Shown: positions 57,812 through 64,000 of the stretch, in pieces | How the letters are laid out: each line of letters opens with the position of its first letter | Position numbering within the stretch: position 1 is the first letter of the stretch | Origin: CAVSMC01 sp963728935 | Lineage (GTDB): Bacteria > Pseudomonadota > Gammaproteobacteria > Burkholderiales > Casimicrobiaceae | Assembly: GCA_963728935.1 (NCBI GenBank) | Contig: CAVSMC010000001.1 | Span: 2,604,001 to 2,668,000 of the forward strand | DNA length: 64,000 nt | Reading direction: 5' to 3' | Translations under genes and position numbers: made by a program | Notes under the pieces: model-generated | Databases searched by the model: none | What the model was told of the DNA's origin: nothing | The model's input: the letters and a program-made list of their open reading frames with translations, nothing else

Positions 57812-59443
57812 ATGCTTGCGCCGGTCGTAAATTGGCTTCGGTCGCTCAACGACCCGCTCGCGGGATCGGGTACCGCGCAGCGCTGGATCGCGGCGCTGCC
57901 GGCGAACGACGCGATGGCGATCCAGAAGGAGGCGCTCGATCTCATCACCGAGTTCCCCGGCTCGCGCAAGGACATCGGCCCGTCGCAAGTCGAAGCGCTG
58001 CTCAAGGTCGACGCACGCCTCGAGCCGGTGATCGCGCAGCTCACGCAGCAGTACGCGACCAACTATCAGAAGAGCACCGGCGTGGAATCGCGCCTCTGGC
58101 ACTCGGTGTTCGATCTCGTCAAGGCGTTTTCGGCCGCGTACGCGATGACGTTGCGTGCCGGCTACCCTCGTGCCGACAACAAGCGTTGGCGCTCGCTGCT
58201 GCCATGGGTGCTCGTGCGGCTTGCGTACTACAAAGGCATCGACGGCAAATATCGGCTGTTTCGATACGGACACTGGATTCCCGCGCAGTGGCGCGAATTC
58301 CACGAGCTCTACGAGTTCGCCCGCATGCGCGGTTGGCAGCGCGAACAGCTCGTGCTCGGCGTCGGCGGATTCTCGCGCCCCGGTGTATGCGTCGAGCACG
58401 AATATCTCAAGACGCTGATGTTGATGCGGCTCGACTCCGGCAACTTCACGCCCGACCAGGTCGAATGGGTCGCGCGCCAGATCGAGGACTGGGCGCCGTC
58501 GCTCGCGCTCGTGCCGCCGCCCGGCGCGGGCACCAGCTTCTTCGTCGACTTCACGGGTACGCAGGGCCTTCGCCGCCATGATCGCGCGCAGACGGGCGGT
58601 CGCGTGCTGTTCCTCGACACGGGGCCCGTCTATGCGCGGGTCGTCGAGCGGATGCGCTGGCTGCCCGAGCACGACGATGCGGCGCCGAAGCCCGGCGAGC
58701 CGCCGGCGCGCGAACAGCGCTTGCTGCTGATGCGGCTCGCTTCGCTGTTCGGCCCGGATGCGCTCGCGACGGCGCCGCGCGCGGCGCGGTTCCCGACCGA
58801 CGCCGAGGTGCGCGTCGTCGTAGGGTTGCAGGCGCTGTGCCGCGCGGTCGCCGAGATCGAGCGGCTGCCGGAAGCCGCGCGCACGCCGGCTGTCACGACG
58901 AGCTACGACGAAGTGACCCAGATGGTGAACCCGCAGGTCAATCCGGAATCGGTGGCGCGCCGCATCCGCGGGACGATCTGGAAGATGATCGATCGCAGCG
59001 ACTCGGGATGTCGGATGAGCGCGCCGACCAAGGAAGCTCCGTCGAAGCTCGGCGAAATCCTCGCGCTGAAGGATGGCGATGGCTGGGCGCTCGCCGTCGT
59101 GCGGCGGATGCAGCGCCATCAGGTCGACGAAGTGACGGTCGGCGTAGAGATTATCGCGCGCCGCCTGGTTCGCGTGTTGCTGCGAAGCTGGATGACGCCG
59201 GCGACCGTGGGAACGACCGGAACCGGCGCCGATCGGCCGTTCTTCGGTTTGTATCTTCCGGCGCATCCGGAGAACCGGCAGTCGGCCCAGCGCAGCCTGA
59301 TCGCCCCGGACGACAAGTTCGGCGGCGGCGGCATGGTCGAACTGGACACCGGAAACGCGCGCTATCTGATCCGGTTCACCCAGACGCTCGAGCGACAGGC
59401 GGGCTGGGCATGGGGCCTGTTCAGCGCGGTTCGCAAGCTGTAG
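57812..59443 (+). CDS. Betaproteobacterial protein of unknown function with possible C-terminal PilZ-like domain
   Basis: A 543-residue soluble protein with no signal peptide. The N-terminal ~400 residues are helical and match no family I know (LRSLNDPLAGSGTAQRWI, WRSLLPWVLVRLAYYKGIDGKYRLFRYGHW). Around residues 380-450 the pattern RRIRGTIWKMIDRSDSGCRM followed by GEILALKDGDGW, VVRRMQR and VGVEII resembles a PilZ domain, with DRSDSG fitting the DxSxxG signature and RRIR a compressed RxxxR. This would imply cyclic-di-GMP binding (inference). It follows pmbA by 19 bp and precedes the TRAP genes. Confidence 0.7.
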   Translation: MLAPVVNWLRSLNDPLAGSGTAQRWIAALPANDAMAIQKEALDLITEFPGSRKDIGPSQVEALLKVDARLEPVIAQLTQQYATNYQKSTGVESRLWHSVFDLVKAFSAAYAMTLRAGYPRADNKRWRSLLPWVLVRLAYYKGIDGKYRLFRYGHWIPAQWREFHELYEFARMRGWQREQLVLGVGGFSRPGVCVEHEYLKTLMLMRLDSGNFTPDQVEWVARQIEDWAPSLALVPPPGAGTSFFVDFTGTQGLRRHDRAQTGGRVLFLDTGPVYARVVERMRWLPEHDDAAPKPGEPPAREQRLLLMRLASLFGPDALATAPRAARFPTDAEVRVVVGLQALCRAVAEIERLPEAARTPAVTTSYDEVTQMVNPQVNPESVARRIRGTIWKMIDRSDSGCRMSAPTKEAPSKLGEILALKDGDGWALAVVRRMQRHQVDEVTVGVEIIARRLVRVLLRSWMTPATVGTTGTGADRPFFGLYLPAHPENRQSAQRSLIAPDDKFGGGGMVELDTGNARYLIRFTQTLERQAGWAWGLFSAVRKL

Positions 59444-59588
59444 TCGCATTCGGATAGAATTCGCTGCGAGCGAACGAGCGGGCCGTCAGGGAGGCACACC
59501 GGGCGCCGATTTGAGAAATTCAAGCGCGCGGCAACGCGCGTCGTCAATCGTCGGCTGCGCCGACGCAATCGTAAACGAGGAGATGCTG

Positions 59589-60689
59589 ATGGAACGTCGT
59601 TCCTTCATCAAACACACCGGTCTCGCCGGCATTCTCGCGGCCGGGTCGGCGCCTGCGTTCGCGCAAGGCGCGCCTGAGATCAAATGGCGGCTCGCGTCGA
59701 GCTTTCCGAGGAGCCTCGACACGATCTTCGGTGCTGCCGAGGTGATCTCGAAGCGCGTCGCCGCGAGCACGAACAACAAGTTCCAGATCCAGGTGTTCGC
59801 AGGCGGCGAGATCGTGCCGCCGTTCGGCGTCGTCGATGCGGTGCAGAACGCGACCGTCCAGTGCTGTCACACCGCGCCGTACTACTTCTTCGGCAAGGAT
59901 CCGACGTTCGCGTTCGGATGCGCGATCCCGTTCGGCATGAACAACCGCCAGCAGAACGCCTGGATGATGCATGGTGGTGGCCGCCAGCTCTACAACGAGT
60001 TCCTGAAGGACTACAACATCGTGAGCTTCGGCGCCGGCAATACCGGCGCCCAGATGGGCGGCTGGTTCCGCAAGGAGATCAAGACGGTCGCCGACCTCAA
60101 AGGCCTTAAGTTCCGCGTGGGGGGAACGGGCGGCCTTCCGTTACAGAAGCTCGGCGTCGTGCCGCAGCAGATTCCGGGCGGCGAGATCTACCCGGCGCTG
60201 GAGAAGGGCACGATCGACGCCGCCGAATGGGTGGGGCCGTACGACGATGAAAAGCTCGGCTTTTACAAGGTCGCGAAGTTCTATTATTACCCTGGCTGGT
60301 GGGAAGGCGGCCCCGAGCTCGACGTGTTCGTCAACACCAAAGCGTACGCAGATCTGCCGAAGGACTATCAGGCGATCCTGGAAGTGGCATGCGCCGAGGC
60401 GAACATCGACATGATGGCCAAGTACGACGCGCTCAATCCGGCGGCGCTGAAGCGTCTGATCGGCAACGGGGTCAAGCTGCAGCCCTTCTCGAACGAGATC
60501 CTCGCCGCTTGCTACAAGGCGACGCGCGATACGTACGAGGACATCGCCGCCAAGAACGAGAAGTTCCGCAAGATCTACGAGCCGTGGAAGAAGTTCCGCA
60601 GCGAGCAGGTCGAGTGGTTCGCGGTCGCCGAAAGCCGATTCGACAATTTCATGATCGCCGCCGAGCGGATGGGTCAGTCGAAGAAGTGA
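59589..60689 (+). CDS. TRAP transporter substrate-binding protein, TakP-like (DctP)
   Basis: Periplasmic receptor of 366 residues for a TRAP transporter, similar by recollection to Rhodobacter TakP, which binds pyruvate and other 2-oxoacids: WRLASSFPRSLDTIFGAAEV, FQIQVFAGGEIVPPF, TVQCCHTAPYYFFGKDPTFAF, AGNTGAQMGGWFRKEI, and AAEWVGPYDDEKLGFYKVA. The N-terminus ERRSFIKHTG is a twin-arginine (Tat) signal. The ATG at 59589 is chosen because GAGGAG at 59577-59582 gives proper spacing; the ATG at 59583 abuts it. The permease genes dctQM are convergent rather than downstream. Confidence 0.93.
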   Translation: MERRSFIKHTGLAGILAAGSAPAFAQGAPEIKWRLASSFPRSLDTIFGAAEVISKRVAASTNNKFQIQVFAGGEIVPPFGVVDAVQNATVQCCHTAPYYFFGKDPTFAFGCAIPFGMNNRQQNAWMMHGGGRQLYNEFLKDYNIVSFGAGNTGAQMGGWFRKEIKTVADLKGLKFRVGGTGGLPLQKLGVVPQQIPGGEIYPALEKGTIDAAEWVGPYDDEKLGFYKVAKFYYYPGWWEGGPELDVFVNTKAYADLPKDYQAILEVACAEANIDMMAKYDALNPAALKRLIGNGVKLQPFSNEILAACYKATRDTYEDIAAKNEKFRKIYEPWKKFRSEQVEWFAVAESRFDNFMIAAERMGQSKK

Positions 60690-60738
60690 CGTGACCGGGC
60701 CAAGCACGTAGCGGTAGCGCGACGGTATTGCGTTCGAG

Positions 60739-60771
60739 CGCGTCCGGCGAGCGATCGCCGGGCGCGTTTTG
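60739..60771 (+). terminator. Rho-independent terminator of the TakP-like gene
   Basis: Twelve-base-pair stem CGCGTCCGGCGA/TCGCCGGGCGCG (one T-G pair) with loop GCGA at 60751-60754, followed by TTTTGCATT. It separates the receptor gene from the convergent dctM. Confidence 0.88.
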
Positions 60772-60795
60772 CATTGCGACGCCGCCGTGAAAGCG

Positions 60796-62577
60796 TCACT
60801 GCTTCGTTGCGGGCGTTTTCTCCGGCGCCTGCTCGGGCGCGTTCGGCGCCTGCTGCTGGCCCTTTTCTTCGCCGCCGAAAAGGTCCTCCAGCGCCTTCGT
60901 CGCTTCGTCCTGCTCGGCCGCGCCGCCGGTCGTCTTGCCTCCGGGGCCCAGCTGCTCGGTGGGAACTTCGATGCGGATGTTGCGGATGTCCACCTTTTCC
61001 TTGGTCGCGAGGCCGCCCGACACGAGGTTCGGGAACCCTATGATCAGCGCCACCATGATTACCTGAATGATCACGAACGGCACCGCGCCCCAGTAGATTT
61101 GGCCCGTCGTGACCGGCGCCGTTTTGAGGCGGGTGAGGCGATCGACGAACTCCTTGGCCGGGGCGACGCTGCGCAGGTAGAACAGCGCGAAGCCGAACGG
61201 CGGGTGCATGAACGACGTCTGCATGTTGACGGCGAGCAGCACGCCGAACCAGATCAGGTCGACGCCGAGCTTTTCCGCGACCGGCCCGATCAGCGGAATG
61301 ATGATGAACGACAGCTCGAAGAAGTCGAGGAAGAAGGCAAGCACGAAGATCAGGATGTTGACGACGATCAGAAAGCCGAGCTGCCCGCCGGGAAGCGCCG
61401 TGAGCAGATGCTCGACCCAGACATGGCCGTTGACGCCGTAGAACGTCAGGCTGAATACGCGCGCGCCGACGAGAATGAACACGACGAACGTGGAGAGCTT
61501 CGCCGTCGTATTCATCGCCTGCTTGATCAGCGGTAGCGACAGCCGGCGGCGCACGAGCGCCATGATCAGCGCCCCCGTCGCTCCCATCGCGCCGCCCTCG
61601 GTCGGCGTCGCCACGCCGAGAAAGATCGTCCCGAGCACCAAGAAGATCAGCGCGAGCGGCGGGATCAGCACGAAGGTGACGCGCTCGGCGATGCGTGACA
61701 GCAGGTGCATCCGGATCAGCCGGTTCAAGACGGCCAGGGCGAACGCGACGCCTACGCCGACCGCCATCGTGATGACGATTCTCTCGTCGGTCGCCGTCTC
61801 CGGGTTGTAGCGATCGTAGTAGACGAGCCACCACGCTGTGGCGACTGCGACCGAGATCAGCGTCAGCACGAGCAGCGAACGGTTGCCGGACGTGCCGTCG
61901 GGCTCGCGCAGCGTCCGCGCCTCGATCGGCAGCGCCGGCGCCCAATGCGGCTTGAGAACCGAGGCGCCGATCACGTACAGCGCGTAGAACCCGGCGAGCG
62001 TCAAGCCGGGGAGGAAGGCGCCGGCATACATGTCGCCGACCGAGCGGCCGAGTTGGTCGGCCATGATGATCAACACGAGCGACGGCGGAATGATCTGCGC
62101 AAGCGTGCCGGACGCTGCGATCACGCCCGTCGCGAGCCTTCGGTCGTAGCCGTAGCGCAGCATGATCGGCAGCGAAATGAGGCCCATCGAGATGACCGAC
62201 GCCGCGACGACCCCGGTGGTCGCGGCGAGCAGCGCACCGACGAAGATCACTGCATACGCAAGGCCGCCGCGGACCGGTCCGAACAATTGTCCGATCGTGT
62301 CAAGAAGGTCCTCGGCCATGCCGCTTCGCTCGAGGATCAATCCCATGAACGTGAAGAACGGCACCGCAAGCAGCGTCTCGTTCGACATCACGCCCCAGAT
62401 GCGCTCCGGCAGCGCCTGCAGCAACGTAGGCTGCAGCAATCCGAGCTGGATCCCGATCAGTCCGAATCCGATACCGACCGCGCCGAGCGCGAAGGACACG
62501 GGGTAGCCGAGAAGCAGCACGATCACGAGCGCCGCGAACATCAGCGGCGCGATGTACTCTATGAGGAAGACGCTCAC
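60796..62577 (-). CDS. TRAP transporter large permease (DctM)
   Basis: A 593-residue membrane protein with at least 13 predicted helices: GYPVSFALGAVGIGFGLIGIQ and MSNETLLAVPFFTFMGLILE at the N-terminal side, QIIPPSLVLIIMADQLGRSVGDMYAGAFLPG, and FFLDFFELSFIIIPLIGPVA and QTSFMHPPFGFALFYL further on. It is longer than the usual ~430 because of an inserted helix pair (~250-330) and a hydrophilic Gln/Glu-rich tail (~535-593), as in other TakP-linked permeases. The GTG at 62577 is the start. It is downstream of dctQ on the same strand. Confidence 0.92.
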   Translation of the reverse strand: MSVFLIEYIAPLMFAALVIVLLLGYPVSFALGAVGIGFGLIGIQLGLLQPTLLQALPERIWGVMSNETLLAVPFFTFMGLILERSGMAEDLLDTIGQLFGPVRGGLAYAVIFVGALLAATTGVVAASVISMGLISLPIMLRYGYDRRLATGVIAASGTLAQIIPPSLVLIIMADQLGRSVGDMYAGAFLPGLTLAGFYALYVIGASVLKPHWAPALPIEARTLREPDGTSGNRSLLVLTLISVAVATAWWLVYYDRYNPETATDERIVITMAVGVGVAFALAVLNRLIRMHLLSRIAERVTFVLIPPLALIFLVLGTIFLGVATPTEGGAMGATGALIMALVRRRLSLPLIKQAMNTTAKLSTFVVFILVGARVFSLTFYGVNGHVWVEHLLTALPGGQLGFLIVVNILIFVLAFFLDFFELSFIIIPLIGPVAEKLGVDLIWFGVLLAVNMQTSFMHPPFGFALFYLRSVAPAKEFVDRLTRLKTAPVTTGQIYWGAVPFVIIQVIMVALIIGFPNLVSGGLATKEKVDIRNIRIEVPTEQLGPGGKTTGGAAEQDEATKALEDLFGGEEKGQQQAPNAPEQAPEKTPATKQ

Positions 62578-62677
62578 GTCGAACTCCGCACGCGTCGTGC
62601 GAGTCGAGGAGTCGCGATGTGGGCTGCGCCTCTCGTGCCGGGGCATGCGCTTCGAGCCCGAGTTCCGCTCGGCGCGC

Positions 62678-63325
62678 TCATCGCTTTTCTTCGCGCTCGG
62701 CGCGGCCCAGCGCGATGTCCTCCATCTCCAGGGCGATCGCCCGGTCGCCGCGCGATCGAAGGATTTCTTCGGCCAGCTGCTCCTCCATCGTCTTCTCGAC
62801 GTGCTTTTCGCTCGGGTCGGGGATGAGCCCCTTGAGGAACGCGAAGCGCTTGATCAGCTCGGAGAGCGCCTGCATGATCAACAGGAAGAACCCGATCGGC
62901 ACCAGCAGGCGGGCGGGCCAGATGATCAAACCGCCAGCGTTCGTCGACACTTCGTTGCGCACGTACGCGTCGACAAACACCGGCCAAGACAGCCACATGA
63001 TCAGGCACGACATCGGCAGCAGGAACAACAGCGTGCCGAAGATGTCGATGCCGGCTCGCACGCGCGGAGACAAGCGGCTGGTGACGATGTCGATGCGCAC
63101 GTGCTCGTTGTGCATCAGCGTGTACCCGGCGAGAAAAAGAAAGACCGCCGAGAACAGGTACCACTGGATCTCGAGGAACGAGTTCGAGCTGTAGTTGAAG
63201 ATCTTGCGGACGGTGGCGTTCGCGGCGCTGATGAGGACTGCGGCCAAAACAAGCCAATAGACCGAGTGGCCGATTCGATCGGTCGCGCGGTCGATCAGCC
63301 GGGACACGGCGAGCAGGGCGTTCAC
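62678..63325 (-). CDS. TRAP transporter small permease (DctQ)
   Basis: A 215-residue four-helix protein: YWLVLAAVLISAANATVRKI, NSFLEIQWYLFSAVFLFLAG, GIDIFGTLLFLLPMSCLIMW, and LLVPIGFFLLIMQALSELIK, with the family motif HNEHVRIDI between the second and third. The C-terminal ~45 residues are charged and cytoplasmic (EKTMEEQLAEEILRSRG). It pairs with DctM (100-bp gap) and with the Tat-exported receptor encoded convergently. Promoted from a -10 element at 63410. Confidence 0.92.
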   Translation of the reverse strand: MNALLAVSRLIDRATDRIGHSVYWLVLAAVLISAANATVRKIFNYSSNSFLEIQWYLFSAVFLFLAGYTLMHNEHVRIDIVTSRLSPRVRAGIDIFGTLLFLLPMSCLIMWLSWPVFVDAYVRNEVSTNAGGLIIWPARLLVPIGFFLLIMQALSELIKRFAFLKGLIPDPSEKHVEKTMEEQLAEEILRSRGDRAIALEMEDIALGRAEREEKR

Positions 63326-63409
63326 GAAACCTCCCCTCGAAGGCGGCGGTGAGACATCGTATCGTCGCGCCGTTGCGTTCGGACGGCAAACTTGCGCGCG
63401 GCCCCGGCG

Positions 63410-63415
63410 ATTATA
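63410..63415 (-). promoter_or_regulatory. -10 element for dctQM
   Basis: A perfect TATAAT on the minus strand (63415 to 63410), 85 bp before the dctQ ATG, back to back with the glyA promoter 23 bp away. Confidence 0.5.
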
Positions 63416-63437
63416 TCCGGCGGCTTGCGAGCCCGGA

Positions 63438-63446
63438 TGCTAAAAT
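63438..63446 (+). promoter_or_regulatory. Extended -10 promoter of glyA
   Basis: TGCTAAAAT, the same extended -10 as at typA, 47 bp before the glyA ATG. Confidence 0.5.
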
Positions 63447-63492
63447 TGCCTGGTCCGGCTTCCGCGCCACCTTCCGCCTTCGGGCGCCCGAC

Positions 63493-64000
63493 ATGTTCCA
63501 TCGTTCGCTTACCCTCGCCCAGGCCGATCCGGATCTCTGGGCGGCGATTGCCGCGGAAAACCAGCGGCAGGAAGACCACATCGAGCTGATCGCGTCGGAG
63601 AACTACGCGAGCCCGGCGGTGCTGGCCGCGCAAGGATCGCAGCTCACCAACAAGTACGCCGAGGGCTACCCGGGCAAGCGCTACTACGGTGGCTGCGAAT
63701 TCGTCGACGTCGCCGAATCGCTCGCGATCGAGCGGCTGAAGAAGCTCTTTCGCGCCGACTGCGCGAACGTGCAACCGCACTCCGGCGCGCAAGCGAATCA
63801 GGCGGTGTTCTTCGCCGCCTTGCAGCCCGGTGACACGATCCTCGGCATGTCGCTGCCGCATGGCGGACATCTGACGCACGGCTCGCCGGTCAACATCAGC
63901 GGCAAGTGGTTCAAGGTCGTTGCGTATGGACTGCATCCGGAAACGGAGCTGATCGATTACGACGCCGTCGAGCGACTTGCGCAGGAGCACAGGCCGAAGC
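63493..64000 (+). CDS. glyA: Serine hydroxymethyltransferase, 5' part (cut by window end)
   Basis: PLP enzyme interconverting serine and glycine with tetrahydrofolate. The first ~169 of about 415 residues are present: ENQRQEDHIELIASENYASPAV, LTNKYAEGYPGKRYYGGCEFVDVAE, NVQPHSGAQANQAVF, and LPHGGHLTHGSPVNISGKWF, all diagnostic. The PLP lysine lies beyond the window. The ATG at 63493 gives MFHRSLTLAQADPDLW, a normal N-terminus. It is divergent from dctQM. Confidence 0.97.
   Translation, partial: MFHRSLTLAQADPDLWAAIAAENQRQEDHIELIASENYASPAVLAAQGSQLTNKYAEGYPGKRYYGGCEFVDVAESLAIERLKKLFRADCANVQPHSGAQANQAVFFAALQPGDTILGMSLPHGGHLTHGSPVNISGKWFKVVAYGLHPETELIDYDAVERLAQEHRPK

Noticed and set aside
63327..63492. 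Glycine riboswitch upstream of glyA
   Set aside because: The leader from the predicted promoter is only about 40 nt, too short for a glycine aptamer.

Overview
The window is GC-rich chromosomal DNA from a betaproteobacterium, most likely Burkholderiales or a close relative. The basis is gene content and order: ispB divergent from rplU-rpmA, lptFG divergent from pepA-holC-(DUF2486-like)-valS, PEP-CTERM proteins, gsiABCD, typA, moaB-darP-pmbA, and a TRAP cluster next to glyA. I see no rRNA or tRNA gene, no complete insertion sequence, no prophage and no CRISPR array.

Layout. (1) 1-12 kb is a conserved housekeeping core: prenyl diphosphate synthase, ribosomal proteins L21/L27, the LPS-export permeases LptG/LptF, leucyl aminopeptidase, the Pol III chi subunit, valyl-tRNA synthetase and an MFS exporter. 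(2) 12-17.8 kb is accessory: a VapC toxin behind an antitoxin lacking its N-terminal half, two PEP-CTERM secreted proteins, an orphan amino-acid-type binding protein, then a strongly eroded catabolic/transport operon. In that operon a HisD-like dehydrogenase has an internal deletion, and an SDR is fused to two truncated ABC permeases. (3) 17.8-23.4 kb holds an AI-2E-type membrane protein, a TIR protein with an unusual envelope domain, RlmM and a P1 peptidase. (4) 22.3-28.9 kb is a peptide/glutathione ABC operon (gsiABCD) ending in the P1 peptidase. (5) 29-43 kb contains RhlE, a large orphan hybrid-input histidine kinase, TypA, a TPR protein, a DUF2891 protein, the AmmeMemoRadiSam pair (AmrB-AmrA fusion and AmrS), RmuC, MtfA and a small secreted protein. 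(6) 43-54 kb is AidB divergent from a seven-gene catabolic operon (PEP-mutase/isocitrate-lyase-fold enzyme, ThDP decarboxylase, aldehyde dehydrogenase, NitT/TauT-type ABC transporter), flanked by AraC and LysR regulators. (7) 54-64 kb has an EamA exporter, a six-copy palindromic repeat cluster, moaB, darP, pmbA, a possible PilZ-type protein, a TakP-like TRAP transporter for 2-oxoacids, and the start of glyA.

Functional links. The 44.8-52.3 kb operon has the ingredients to import an anionic organic compound, turn it into a 2-oxoacid, decarboxylate it and oxidise the aldehyde. The TakP-like TRAP system 7 kb downstream may import 2-oxoacids. The gsi operon pairs peptide uptake with an Ntn-type aminopeptidase. 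The most unusual items are the multi-deletion operon remnant at 16.4-17.8 kb, the TIR-transmembrane-FlgT_N-like protein at 19-21 kb, and the repeat cluster at 54.96-55.19 kb, which supplies the moaB stop codon and abuts the TTG start of the next gene.
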